Source: Leguminivora glycinivorella
Taxonomy: Eukaryota; Arthropoda; Insecta; Lepidoptera; Tortricidae
DNA length: 64,000 nucleotides
Direction: 5' to 3'
Assembly: GCF_023078275.1 (NCBI RefSeq)
Contig: NC_062982.1
Span: 3,670,501 to 3,734,500 of the forward strand
The position numbers were made by a program, and so were the translations under genes. The notes below the pieces were generated by a model. That model saw only the letters and a list, made by a program, of their open reading frames with translations, was not told the DNA's origin and did not search any database. Shown piece by piece: positions 41,573 through 52,068 of this stretch. Each line of letters opens with the position of its first letter. Positions within the stretch are counted from its first letter, which is position 1.

Positions 41573-41745
41573 TGGTGTACTTAGGGTCCCGTACTTTTGC
41601 GGTTGGACAAGCGCATGTGGCCCTGAGTAGAGTAAAATCACTTAGTGGTCTCCAGATAGAAGAGCTAGATTGTTCTAAGCTGACAGGTAAAACACCATGC
41701 AATACAGACACACTGGCGGAGATGGAGAGAATGTGGGATCAATAA
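41573..41745 (+). pseudogene. PIF1/Helitron-type helicase C-terminal fragment
   Basis: The last 57 codons of an open frame that begins at 41383. HYAVVYLGSRTFAVGQAHV followed by ALSRVKSLSGLQIEEL contains the VGQAHVALSRV block, which corresponds to the final conserved helicase motif of PIF1-family and Helitron helicases. The preceding 63 codons are Pro/Leu-rich and do not look like helicase. Nothing of the ATPase core or of a Rep domain is nearby. Next to tandem arrays and downstream inverted repeats, the simplest reading is the 3' remnant of an autonomous Helitron; a host PIF1-like exon is the alternative. Confidence 0.65.
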
Positions 41746-41955
41746 AATATAAATTGAAATAAAAATAAAAATTCAATGAATCAATGAATGACTTTATTGC
41801 GATAAACTTGGTACCTATACATCAGGTGGTATTAATTATAATTAAGTAGCAATACGTGTTAAGCCACAAATGGCTTGCGAAATTCGCCTACTTGAAATAA
41901 ATTTATGTTTAAATTTTAATGATATTTCATTATTAACGACTAAAAAGTATAAAAT
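41746..41955. other. No recognisable feature
   Basis: AT-rich, no supported feature. Direct repeat CAATGAATCAATGAATGA at 41775. Confidence 0.35.
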
Positions 41956-42379
41956 AAATTTATAGTTTAAAAAACACTAGTAAAACACGCTTTTATAAAT
42001 GCACGTAAAAGCCAAAAATAAATTATGGATCGTTCAAGTTGTCTCTATTTCTGGGATGAAGAGTAAACTATGTGCTTTTAATTATAATATTTGATTGTAA
42101 AAGCGTGGGGCGCTTCAGTCGTGCTGCAAGTCCTTAGCGCGCCAATCTGTGTAAACTGCTTCTCGTAACATTGCTTAACTTGATTTCTCAGCAAGTTATA
42201 CAAAAAGTATTTCCTGTTACAGCGCCCCACGCTTTTACAATCAAATATTATAATTAAAAGCACATAGTTTACTCTTCATCCCAGAAATAGAGACAACTTG
42301 AACGATCCATAATTTATTTTTGGCTTTTACGTGCATTTATAAAAGCGTGTTTTACTAGTGTTTTTTAAACTATAAATTT
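41956..42379. repeat. Inverted repeat with identical 159-bp arms
   Basis: Left arm 41956-42114, spacer 42115-42220, right arm 42221-42379. The arms read as exact reverse complements over 159 bases: AAATTTATAGTTTAAAAAAC outside, AAAGCGTGGGGCGCT next to the spacer. Each arm itself includes the related words ACGCTTTTATAAATGCACG and TTGTAAAAGCGTGGGGC. The spacer (TCAGTCGTGCTGCAAGTCCT to TTTCCTGTTAC) is single copy in the window. A transcript would fold into a long perfect hairpin. Confidence 0.9.
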
Positions 42380-43319
42380 TTTTACTGTAATAGGTACTTG
42401 GTTAAGTAATCACAATTTATAAAGTAGTATATATAAACTCGCGTTATATGTACAATTTTTGAAAGCCTCAACCGGCTCATTATACATATCTGGGAGGCAA
42501 GTATGGTCGCGCGATAAATGATAAAACATCAGGCTATCACTATCACACTATTAGTAAGTGCATAGGGACGGCCCCATGTTGACTACTGATGTGGTAAATG
42601 GTCTATTCCGAATCTCTACACATAATCACCTAAGATGTATAAGTATGTGCCTATAAAATTAAAATAGTAGAAGCACAAAATAAAACCAGTTTTATTAAGA
42701 AGCATTCCATTGTTTCAAGCATATCGTAAACTCTTTATTTCGATCCTAAAGAATGCAGTACAAAGCTCATTGCTCCTTACAATAAAACTTTAATATGCAG
42801 TACTTTAAAATCCCCTCTAAAAGAGACTATTATGTTGATGTATCTCGGATTTAACGGTGTCTTTTACTTGCATTTTACAACTATTATAAAAAAATAAAAT
42901 TGGAACAGGTTTAGGCAAAATTCATGCCAGATCTGATTGGATCAAACGGAACTATATATAATTTATTTATTTATTTATTGTGTTATATCAGTAAGCTGAA
43001 ATAAATGTCATAAACAAAGAAAAAAACAGCGTTCTCCGTTTTAGCCACGGATGCCTGAACCACTCGGCCATTCGGTCACGGTGGCAAGGGTCGAAATTTT
43101 CAAGTATATGACACAATTCCCGAAGCTTGTGGCGTGTTTTTTTTTGTTTTCATATGACATAGTTTAATATTATTATCAGTTTACAGTTTAATAGTAGTGT
43201 GTCTACTAAAAATTAACAAATTAAAATATTTTCTATGAAGATTATTTAATTAGTTCTAAGAACATAGGTACCAGTAAGATAAAAACTTTACAATTTCACA
43301 AAGTTCTTTTTGACAATTT
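42380..43319. other. Mostly unannotated; tRNA-like remnant
   Basis: At 43030-43090 the minus strand reads CCACCGTGACCGAATGGCCG then AGTGGTTCAGGCATCCGTGG, resembling an A-box region of a leucine/serine-type tRNA or a SINE head. No B box follows, so I do not call a tRNA. The rest is AT-rich. Confidence 0.4.
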
Positions 43320-43467
43320 GTGCCCTGTTTTACCACAGTGACATTGCCGTTTGACATTAACAATATTGTGCCTATTTCTGGCATCATATACTCAGCGTAA
43401 CTTACTTGTTTTACTAGCAATCAAGTGTCAGAGTTGTGTGACCATTGTCACTGTAGTAAAACAGGCC
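43320..43467. mobile_element. 148-bp MITE
   Basis: GTGCCCTGTTTTACCACAGT then GACATTG is mirrored by CCATTGTCACTGTAGTAAAA then CAGGCCAC. Confidence 0.65.
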
Positions 43468-43669
43468 ACTGCTTGTAAAGTTGTCTCATATAAACGTAAA
43501 AATAATGACAATGACATTAGAATAAGCCGAACTCTGTCCCCTTTTCCTACATCAGTGTTTTTCAAAGTGTGGGTCGCGACCCCAAGGGGGGTCGCGGCAT
43601 CTATCCAAGGGGGTCGCGAAGTTCAGCTTTATGATAAACTGGTTACGTTTTTTTTTTAACTTAAAAAAG

Positions 43670-44290
43670 TCAAATTCTTGAAAATGAAAAGGTTAACCTT
43701 AAAAAATTATTTTTATGATAAATAAATAAATTGTGTTTATTTATTGAAGACGTCAGCTCGCATAAATATGAAGTAGCAAATGGGATCAAAACTTTAAGGG
43801 CTTCTTTTACTAAATGCAGCCATTCTTTTAACCCCGAACGCATCAATTGAAATGGTGCTTCTTTCACCGAGGCGTTGAGATCGGCCAGCTCAATGGACTT
43901 CATATTTAAAAAAATATTCAAGATCCAACTTTCCATCACCAATCAATGTTTCAATTGAGAAATAACTTTGGGGTTGGTTTTTTAAACTTTGCAAGCTCTC
44001 CACCATATCTGATGATATTTCTTGAATGATTTTAGCCATGCAAGGGAAATAATCAAACTGCATACGCATGCTGTGTTAAAATGTAGTCCACAACTCAATT
44101 TTTGCTAGAAATCCGTTAACTTTATCTTTTTCTCTAATTATGTTTTCGTCCCTTTCTTTGCAGACTTGCGATCATAACATTTAAGTGGTCAAAGATACCG
44201 ACAAGATATGCTACTTTCAATATCGTAACATAATCAGCAACAATATTGTAAAAATATTAATAATTCTGATTGAAGCTCTATAACGCGTGT
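43670..44290 (-). pseudogene. hAT transposase remnant
   Basis: On the minus strand, near 44230, LKVAYLVGIFDHLNVM then IASLQ is followed by stop codons. Near 43800, LKVLIPFATSYLCELTSS matches the C-terminal dimerisation region that ends hAT transposases, with LNASVKEAPFQLMRS just upstream. Several stops and frameshifts separate the blocks, and the N-terminal BED finger and first catalytic Asp are not visible. It cannot encode an active enzyme. Confidence 0.75.
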
Positions 44291-44458
44291 CAAAACCCTT
44301 CCTCTCGAAAGCCACCTCACCCCTGAGTTATAAGTGATAAAGTGGGTGTACTTACCTACGCATACTATTCGCAATAGACGAGTTTGCGAACCTTTGATCG
44401 AATTTACTACTTTTATTTGTAAAAGTTGTAAATTCGATTCGATTCAATGTGCTGAAAG

Positions 44459-44920
44459 ATGTATGAATAGTACATTACGATACAAGTGCGTAAAAAGGAA
44501 GCTCGAAATGAGTGGCGATAAATTTTAAATCGACACGAGTTACGAATTTCCTTTTCGCACGTGTATCGTGTGACGTTTTTCAGTACAGATGAGCCTCCGA
44601 AGTTTCGACCTGGCATATAATGAACCACTTCTAGAACTAGTGCGTAAAAAAACGAACATCTGTACTGAAATAGTACATTACGATACAAGTGCGTAAAAAA
44701 GGAAGTTCGAAACGAGTGGCGATAAATTAAAACACGACCGTAGGGAGTGTTTTAAATCGACACGAGTTACGAATTTCCTTAACGCACGTGTATCGTACGA
44801 CGTTTTTCAGTATAGATGAGCCTCCGAAGTTTCGACCTGACATATAATGAACCACTTCTATACTTCTTCTTCACTTTCTTCTCGAACTAGTGCGTAAAAA
44901 AACGACCATCTGTACTGAAC
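44459..44920 (+). repeat. Two tandem copies of family J
   Basis: Copy 1 begins GTACATTACGATACAAGTGC at 44471 and copy 2 at 44668. Each continues with CGAGTGGCGATAAAT, CGACACGAGTTACGAATTTC, GCACGTGTATCGT, GACGTTTTTCAGTA and GATGAGCCTCCGAAGTTTCG. Copy 2 has an additional AAAACACGACCGTAGGGAGT segment, which is present at 14550 in similar form, so copy 1 has a deletion there. Each unit is an imperfect inverted repeat. Confidence 0.75.
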
Positions 44921-45046
44921 AATTTATTACATCCTTCAGCAGTAAGTTATTGGTAATATTAGAAACGAGGTATGGGGGTCGCGAAAAAATTTGAGAGGTC
45001 ATAATGGGCCGTGGCACCATAAAGTTTGAAAAACACTGTCCTACAT

Positions 45047-45599
45047 AAACGAAAAACGTTACATTCCAGCATTACGCAAACTCCAGCAATCGCAACTTGA
45101 ACAATTAGTACAAAACGGTTCCACCAGGACGTAACGATGCGTTCAACATGCGGCTGCGTTACGTTCCACAAGCGGGTTTACATTTGTTAGGCATTGTTTA
45201 CATGAGAATTTGCTGCATTTTCAGCAGGTTGTTTTATAAGTATGTTTGTTTGATATACAAGTACACATAATGTGTGTTTGTAATTTTAATTCTTTTACTG
45301 AAGTAAACTTTTTTGGCTTAAAATATTTTTAAAGTTAAATACTAATAAATATCAGCCGCTTGATATCAGAAAGGCGCAAACTAAGCTCTCATTTAAGCGC
45401 ATGTCGCGCAAGCATTTTTTTGACAAGCTCACTGGTTAATTTGTTTATCATAGGCATAGTATTCTTTGCACTGAGTACATAAAGTATGTAGTATATCTAT
45501 ATGTATGTATGTAATTATATATATGTAAGTTTATGTATATTTATAGATATATATGTGTGTGTAGTTTATCATTGACAATATGTATTATTTGCTACAATT
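45047..45599. other. No recognisable feature
   Basis: AT-rich with (TATG)n-like words near 45490-45550. No supported gene. Confidence 0.4.
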
Positions 45600-45750
45600 A
45601 TGTTTCATTTTCAGTTATCTATTTTTTTTAAGCCTGCACCCACTACTCTTTCTGTTTAGTCTGTTGGTTGACTGGTAGAGAATGTCTTTAGGCATTAAGT
45701 CCGCCATTTGTACTTTATTTGTTATATTGTGCAATAAAGTTTAAATAAAT
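45600..45750 (+). mobile_element. LINE 3' end
   Basis: GTTGACTGGTAGAGAATGTC, GGCATTAAGTCCGCCATTTG and GTGCAATAAAGTTTAAATAA then ATAAA. Polyadenylation signal plus A-rich tail; 5' truncated. Confidence 0.65.
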
Positions 45751-46737
45751 AAAAAAATACTAACAGACCCAACTTTAAAAGACACATAAATACATGAATC
45801 CTAAAAATTCCCGCAAAATCAAAGATGCAAACAGATGACAATAAAGTTACAGGGAAATCAAAATAAAGAAAGAAAATTTGAAATAAAACGTAATTATGCG
45901 GATTTCTGCCTAAGCGTAACCATTCAATGAATACTTTAAAAATCATTATGACAGAAATACAAAAAGATGTTGATTTTACAGGTTGATACTTTTTGCATCA
46001 CAACATTTAATCACAACATTTAATCATTTCTGCTTCATAAAGGATAAAGGTTAATCCAATTTCTATCTACTTGATATCTTATTTGGTGCATTACCTAAAC
46101 CAAAAGACTAGGTACCAAATTGGTATACACCAAGAATTGCACAGAATCACGTCTTTAGAAAGACGTTGTAATTCATCTCATGGTGTTGCGTTCCACGCAG
46201 GAACATAACGATTTCGCTTTACGAGGGTATGCTGAGATGAATTGCGTTGCGAAGATATGGCTTTGAAATGTTATAGATACAGTTGTTGTAAGGAGCGTTA
46301 TGGGTACTGAGAATGTTATATGCTCCTTTAGCCAGTTTCTCATAAGGTTTGCCACCCTGATTTGCAAACCTGTTTTTTTTTTCTTTTTTTAATTTAAAAT
46401 ATGAGGCATGGAACTTTTACAGTAACAGTTGCCTTATGGGGCATACAATGTTATTTTTTTTTAGTCAGTTTCCCATTCATAAATATCCTTATCAGGTTTT
46501 CAGCTTTGCAATCCCCTGGCTTTGATCCTGACGATTTTTGCTTGCTTATTGGAGGAATGCGTTAAATTGAGGACAAATAGGAATTTGCGCAGGAGCACGA
46601 AGCGATAATTTACTGAAATTATTGAATATACTTGCACTAATATTTAAATGAATCCATAATGTCACTAATTCACTATCCAGTGAATGGACTACGCTAGTTT
46701 CGCTACGCTTGTATTGAAAACCGGACATACGATCCCT
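45751..46737. other. No recognisable feature
   Basis: AT-rich, no supported gene. Confidence 0.4.
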
Positions 46738-47237
46738 TTAAGAGGATACGGTAGCGAAAATGCTAAAATGGAAAGGAGCCCCCCTTTCAACTTGGGAATT
46801 TCAGTTAAATATACAATCGAAAAAAAATTGTCCATTAAGAACAACTCAGTCAAAAGATATTTCAAAAAAATCTTTAAAATCGAGGTTCCGCTCTCGACTC
46901 TTTTCTCCTTCAAAACTTAATCAATCGGAACGAAATTTGAGAATCTGAATAACAATGAAATAATCTATGTCGGACCGTTTAGCTTTTTTGGTTAATTGTT
47001 ACCAATCTTGAGTATCACTACTTTTTTTGCACCACAATGAAAAAGGTCGTTTTTGGAAATTTTTGATTGGCTCTAGAGTCTTTAAAAAGCAGAATATCAA
47101 AAAAATCAAAACGGTCCGACACAGATAAAAATAATAACAATCTGTGTTGAAAAAAACATTGCTATATCTTCAAAAATCAGGGAGGAAATAGTCGAGAGCG
47201 TTTGTATGGGGAATTGACCCCTACCGTATCGTCTTAA
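46738..47237 (-). mobile_element. TTAA-bounded MITE, second copy
   Basis: TTAAGAGGATACGGTAGCG to CCTACCGTATCGTCTTAA, 500 bp including TTAA at both ends. It shares the interior of 32347-32864 in reverse (GGAAAGGAG, AAAAAATTGTCCATTAAGAA, GAGGTTCCGCTCTCGACTC, GACCCCTACC). It has an 18-19 bp deletion relative to that copy. Short open frames on both strands match those of the other copy and are not genes. Confidence 0.75.
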
Positions 47238-47604
47238 TGTGATTTCTTATTAAGCAAGCTTTTTATACATAAATTAAAAAATGTACCATTTATTTTGCCC
47301 CAAATTTTTCATTTAACGCTTCAATACTACTCAGATCGCCTGGAACACTGTATTAAAATGTAAATATGAATAGCAAAGGCTCTAAGGCTTACAAAGTAGA
47401 AAATTAATGAATGCATCGCGACGGCGAAGAATAGAACAGCGCCATCTAGTGAGAGGCGACACAAAGCTGTTTGTTTGGCCCCGGTTTATGGAAAATACGT
47501 AAATGTCGTTACAGATTTTCATATGTTTTATTTATGGGTTACTCTGTTTTATTATCTAACTATATTTTTCATGTAGCCTCGCTGTAAAAGAGTAGTTTGG
47601 GATA
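47238..47604. other. No recognisable feature
   Basis: Contains CAGCGCCATCTAGTGAGAGG then CGACAC at 47439, a short word common in dispersed repeats (compare 28650). No gene. Confidence 0.35.
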
Positions 47605-47812
47605 ATGGAACTTTGCTAGACAACTAGGGAACAAATCAAATTATTTATTGAATATTTTTAGATTTGTGGCGGTGTAGCGGGCGGGTGGTCTAGTGATAAA
47701 GACGTTAGCCACGTAAGCTGAAGACCCGGGTTCGATTCACAGCTCGGCCACCAGTGCCCCTTGTCGTTTTTGCTTTCGTGTATGATATCTATTTCAATTT
47801 ATAATTTGGTAC
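47605..47812 (+). mobile_element. tRNA-headed SINE family D with upstream partner
   Basis: ACAACTAGGGAACAAATCAA then ATTATTTATTGAAT at 47620 precedes the SINE head GCGGGTGGTCTAGTGATAAA at 47683 and the B box GGGTTCGATTCAC (one change from the 4605 copy). The body CTTGTCGTTTTTGCTTTCG follows. Confidence 0.7.
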
Positions 47813-48817
47813 ACAACTTGTCTTTTCTTACAACCACTATGTAAGCATCTTTCACAAAATATTATTTATAGGAAAAATTACGTCCGTTAACGCGAAATGT
47901 TCTTATTCAGCCTTGATACACAGAGATAAAATTTGTCAAAATCATCAGCAAAATTCATCGTCAAATTCAGTGGCGGGAAAACTTTTTTTCAGCCTGCAGT
48001 ACCTATATTCTTTGCTTTGCAAGAAAATAATGTACTTAATAGAAATCTGTATATACTATCGGTATATGCATATTTCCTTAAAAAGTGTTTCCTCTTAAGT
48101 AAATAAAATTAACAAAACGAAAAACAAGTTAGAGACACTCATAGTGTCCGAAAGTTGGTGACCGCGTCCGCGTCATACGGGTGTAACTTGCCTTTATTTA
48201 GTTAGTTAGTTTAGGGTTAGTTAGATGTAACCCTTCCTTAGGGTTAGTTAGATGTAACCCTTCCTTATTAACTCAAGAGTTATGTGTTTTGTAGATAACT
48301 TATGCTCTTATTACATTACCAAGAAATAACTATGACGCTAAGGAACTCATCGTTTCCGTTTGCAATTTTTTCAACTCTTTGAAAGCTATTTAGATTTTTT
48401 TTGTAAAGAAACATTATTTATAACTCACTTGCTACATATAGGGAAACCCATGCCTAATCTATGACAAACGCTAGGGGCTGTAAGATTAATTATGAAAATA
48501 TTTATGTGTATAGGATGGAATATGCTTTATTTATTTGTTATCATCCGGAAAAAATAAGTAATAGAAAAAATAATACCACTGAAACCACTGGTAAAAGATA
48601 AAATGTTATAACCGTTACACATTGCTTATTAATATTCACTGAGTTACAAAATGGGTTTCTTTCAACTCGCATAATTATTCGCTACAAAAGTTAATTAATC
48701 AAATGCACAGCCGTTTGAAAAAGTCCGCTTTGAACATTTTAACGTAATATGACTCTGAAAGTACAGGGAACAAACAAACAGTGACCCATACATTATAGAA
48801 AGTTACGGGCGAGGGAC
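47813..48817. other. Unannotated; short direct repeat
   Basis: GGGTTAGTTAGATGTAACCC then TTCCTTA is present twice in tandem at 48212-48267. Otherwise AT-rich, no supported gene. Confidence 0.45.
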
Positions 48818-49069
48818 TAAAGCTAGGAACATACTACGCGGACGTTCGCGGTTGCGCGACCGCGACCGATCAGTGTGCACGGTCTTCGGGACGTAGCTTC
48901 GGCAGACCAAAACATGCAGCGAGCCAGATTTCGATCGGACGTCCGTGCGCTCAAGGCCACGTCCACGACCGACGACCGATAGTTTGCACGGTTAAGTGTA
49001 TATTCATTGTCTAGATCCGCGACCGCGGTCGCGCGACGGCGGACGTCCGCGTAATATGTTCCTAGCTTG
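48818..49069. mobile_element. 252-bp MITE, GC-rich
   Basis: AAGCTAGGAACATACTACGC then GGACGTTCGCGG is mirrored by CGGCGGACGTCCGCGTAATA then TGTTCCTAGCTT. The inside is rich in CGCGACCG words. The minus-strand open frame here is a by-product of G+C richness. Confidence 0.75.
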
Positions 49070-49084
49070 ATGCTGGTTTCAGTG

Positions 49085-49222
49085 TAACGCCGTGGCTTGC
49101 GTGTCGCGCAACGGCGATGCGACGCATACGAAATCAAACCTTATCGATATGGAAGTAGACGATGCGATGAGACGCGACGGCGACGATCGCGCGACCGTCG
49201 CCCACGCAAGACACGGCGTCAC
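49085..49222. mobile_element. MITE family H
   Basis: TAACGCCGTGGCTTGCGTG and CCACGCAAGACACGGCGT ends, with CGCATACGAAATCAAACCTT then ATCGATATGGAAG inside. Copies at 58539-58682 (reversed) and 59988-60118 share ends and centre. No coding capacity. Confidence 0.8.
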
Positions 49223-49339
49223 GCGGACCGTCCGACAGCGCCACCAATTTGTATGAAGTTGATATTGTTGGACCCGTCCGCGCCACTCTAAAACGCTCGC
49301 ACGATAGTGGAGCGATTTTCATCAAACATGCCTAAGAAC

Positions 49340-49490
49340 ACTTCCCACTAATTCAGCTTTAAACAAAAAAGAAACGGAATCTAAATCGGTTCATCCATTA
49401 GGGAGCTACGATGTCACAGACACACAGAAAGATATACAGACACGTCAAACTTACAGCACCCCGTCGTTTTTGCGTCGAGGGTTTCCTAAG
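49340..49490 (-). repeat. Family M repeat, reversed
   Basis: CTAAATCGGTTCATCCATTA, GGGAGCTACGATGTCACAGA, CGTCAAACTTACAGCACCCC and GTCGTTTTTGCGTCGAGG mirror 5823-5985. Confidence 0.6.
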
Positions 49491-50470
49491 AGGTTAGACA
49501 ACAATATAGGTATTATACAAATGCTTACAGTAGTACATAGAAAACATCTCAGTAACAAATATCTCATATCATGTGAATACACAGTAAAGTTCAAGAAGCT
49601 TAATCTTTGATTACATAACCTTCAAACCTAGATTTAAATTCACTCCCAAGAATTCTACTCAGCTCAACAAACATCCCAAAATCCGTGTTCCAAAATCTTA
49701 AGCACCATACATAATATCCGAAGCGTATGTTTGCTTGACGCTCAGCCACCCAATAAGTCTAAAAGTCCTAATTTTGGGAGCGCTGGGTAAAGTTTGGGCA
49801 CATAAATCAGCCAGAGTGTACTTGAGACCGGGACGGTACAGTTGTCCTATATTTTAAATGTTTACTCTGTACGTGATTTTAGGATGAGACTTGGAGGAGA
49901 TTTTAAATATCTTTCAGAATTGTTTTTTAAATAATATTAATGATCTTTGTAAACATTTTCAAGGCCCATTTTTGATGTGTTGAAAATGAAAAATGAAAAT
50001 GAAAATGAAAAATGAAAAAGTTTATTAGGTTAATAATGTGTTGTATTTTTAATTACTGCTGTAAAATTGACCTTGACGTTTGAAACTGTTAAATCGATTT
50101 AGATAGTTTAAATTTGTTACATATACCGATAGTTCGAGTCCCGGAAAAGTTTTATCCCAAAAACCTTACTTCTATATTAAGAGGTAATTGAGCCATCGCC
50201 TGTTAATTGATGTGAGAACTTTGTTCAAATTGAATTATTGCCATTATTTTTTCATCAGGCGCTATCCAAGGATATCCATCCACGCACTCGAAATCGCGGA
50301 CAAAAGCTATTAAGTCACGTGATCAAAAATGTGTCATGGTCGTATAACTAAATCAACATAATCCAATTGGATTCCAAAATTCAGTATTCCTAAATGATTC
50401 AGTGTTTCAAATTCAGTAAATTGTTGCCGAGTGTACCTACTCGAGACGAGACGAGGTGCAGTGGGAATAA
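49491..50470. other. No recognisable feature
   Basis: A (AAAATG)n-like run lies at 49983-50018. No supported gene. Confidence 0.4.
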
Positions 50471-50826
50471 ATTGTATTGTCCTTAATAGTGCGGGTTTGA
50501 GTCCGTGTTCTCATTAAATGAAAGGTAAGAGAGTCTCTGTTTTGTCGAAGCAACAGGCCTATTAGGTTGTCTATTGTTTGCCCGACAGTCATTTAACATA
50601 ATATTCATTTGCCCGAATCTAACTTGCCTGAATTTCATTTGCCCGAATGATTTGTTTACCATAAAAATCATATGACATACTCGTTGTTTATCCGAATATT
50701 ACCTTCCATAATCATACAATGCCATACTATTTGTTAGCCATATTATTAAGTGCAATAATATGGTTTCATAGAATATTCAAACGCCATAAGCAATTATTGC
50801 CATATTAATTGTTGCCCATATTATTA
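50471..50826. other. Low-complexity stretch ahead of a minisatellite
   Basis: CATTTGCCCGAAT recurs near 50607 and 50636 and GCCATATTATTA-type words near 50737-50825. Likely part of an unclassified repeat. Confidence 0.4.
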
Positions 50827-51200
50827 CCTAACCTAACCTACTTTCTGATAGCAGTTTCATTTTCCAGGGGTCACAGTTCTAACCTAACCTACTTTTCCAG
50901 CAGTTTCATTCTCCAGGGGGTCACAGTTCTAACCTAACCTAACCTACTTTCTGATAGCACTTTCATTTTCCAGGGGTCGCAGTTCTAACCTAACCTAACC
51001 TACTGTCTGATAGTATTTTCATTTTCCGGGGGGTCACAGTTCTAACCTAACCTAACCTACTTTTCAAGCAGTTTCCTTTTCCAGAGGTTCACAGTTCTAA
51101 CCTAACCTAACCTACTTTCTGATAGCAGTTTCATTTTCCAGGGGTCACAGTTCTAACCTAACCTAACCTACTTTCTGATAGCAGTTTCATTCTCTAGTCT
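50827..51200 (+). repeat. Minisatellite, about 60-bp unit with CCTAA motifs
   Basis: Six units. Each begins with one to three CCTAA repeats (CTAACCTAACCTAACCTAC), then TTTCTGATAGCAGTTTCATT, TTCCAGGGGTCACAGTTCT. Some units have TTTCCAGCAG or TTCAAGCAG in place of TTCTGATAGCAG. CCTAA is the complement of the insect telomere unit TTAGG, but the tracts are only up to three units long. Confidence 0.85.
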
Positions 51201-51502
51201 TTCTAGTACCTATTATAGTAGTTTTCGATTCTGCCAAAGCACATTATGGAAATTGACTTTTCTGGACGCTAATTTGTATGACAAATGATGGTATGGAATG
51301 TGGTAATTACGGATTTCGATGATTCTGACAAATGACATTATGGAAACTGACTTTATGGGAAATAAAGTTTCTGGCACTAGATTAATATAGTAAACAATGA
51401 TTATGGCATAAGATGTTATGAGAAACAATATTATGATTGTTGAATAGGATGGCAAATAAAATTATGGCAAATGAAATTCTGGCAAATGGGGGTATCCCGG
51501 CC

Positions 51503-51583
51503 TATTATGCTTGCGATGTTATCACCTATCTACGTGGATAAAACATCCGTCACGTTCTGGCAAGTCTTCAACTTACGTTAGTG
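51503..51583 (+). mobile_element. Left end of a TIR element split by the gypsy insertion
   Basis: CTATTATGCTTGCGATGTTA then TCACCTATCTACGTGGATAA. Its inverse, GTTGATAAGTGATAATATTG then CAAGCATAATCG, lies at 57740-57773 beyond the gypsy element. The two ends would enclose only about 140 bp without the retrotransposon. AGTG at 51580-51583 is the left target duplication. Confidence 0.75.
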
Positions 51584-51790
51584 TGTATTGGTCGAAGCTA
51601 TTGGTGCATGTTCTATTCGGTAGGGATGTAGTAGAGTTTAATAAATGAAACACATGTTGACTCTCCAAGGCATCAATATGTAATGTCGATTAGAATACAG
51701 ATAGAATAAGCTGATCATTATGAGTAATACAGTTTCCATATATAAAGCATCTAGCCTACTTAATCTAATTAGGTATGCTTACACATCACA
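51584..51790 (-). repeat. Gypsy 3' LTR, 207 bp
   Basis: On the + strand it starts TGTATTGGTCGAAGC and ends TACACATCACA. It reads as identical base for base to 57505-57711. Confidence 0.95.
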
Positions 51791-51802
51791 CCTTCCCCCC
51801 TA

Positions 51803-51829
<27 letters not shown>
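51791..51829 (-). promoter_or_regulatory. Polypurine tract and A27 run
   Basis: On the coding strand, an A27 run (51803-51829) is followed by TAGGGGGGAAGG (51791-51802) and then the 3' LTR. The purine run directly against the LTR is the plus-strand priming site. Confidence 0.85.
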
Positions 51830-51833
<4 letters not shown>

Positions 51834-52068
51834 AAGAAAAAAAAATATTACACAAAAAAAAATCATGTTTAACAAACTTTCAAATTAACCTACAATAAAA
51901 ATACAGGTCAATCACTTTTATGTGTTATTGTATAATACGACACGCTCATAATTATGGTGAGGTGATTACTCTCTTAGGTTACGATAACAATAATATAATG
52001 AAATGTGACGCACACCTGGTGCACCGATGAGTCAATGATTATGACTAACTTATTACTAGCATAACTCG

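Larger units (their letters stand above)
43553..45038 (-). mobile_element. hAT transposon, decayed, 8-bp TSD
   Basis: It starts CAGTGTTTTTCAAAGTGTGG then GTCGCGACC and ends AAAGTTTGAAAAACACTG. The flanks are TCCTACAT on both sides (43545-43552 and 45039-45046), the 8-bp duplication expected of hAT transposons. Transposase remnants lie on the minus strand. Two tandem copies of family J occupy 44459-44920. Confidence 0.9.

Noticed and set aside
48823..49325. Arg-rich open frames on both strands
   Set aside because: They fall on two GC-rich MITEs whose inverted ends create mirrored frames.
50827..51200. Interstitial telomere tract
   Set aside because: Only one to three CCTAA units per 60-bp repeat; not a telomeric array as such.
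51790..52068. Possible env gene of the gypsy element
   Set aside because: Only about 280 bp between the end of pol and the LTR, with no open frame.
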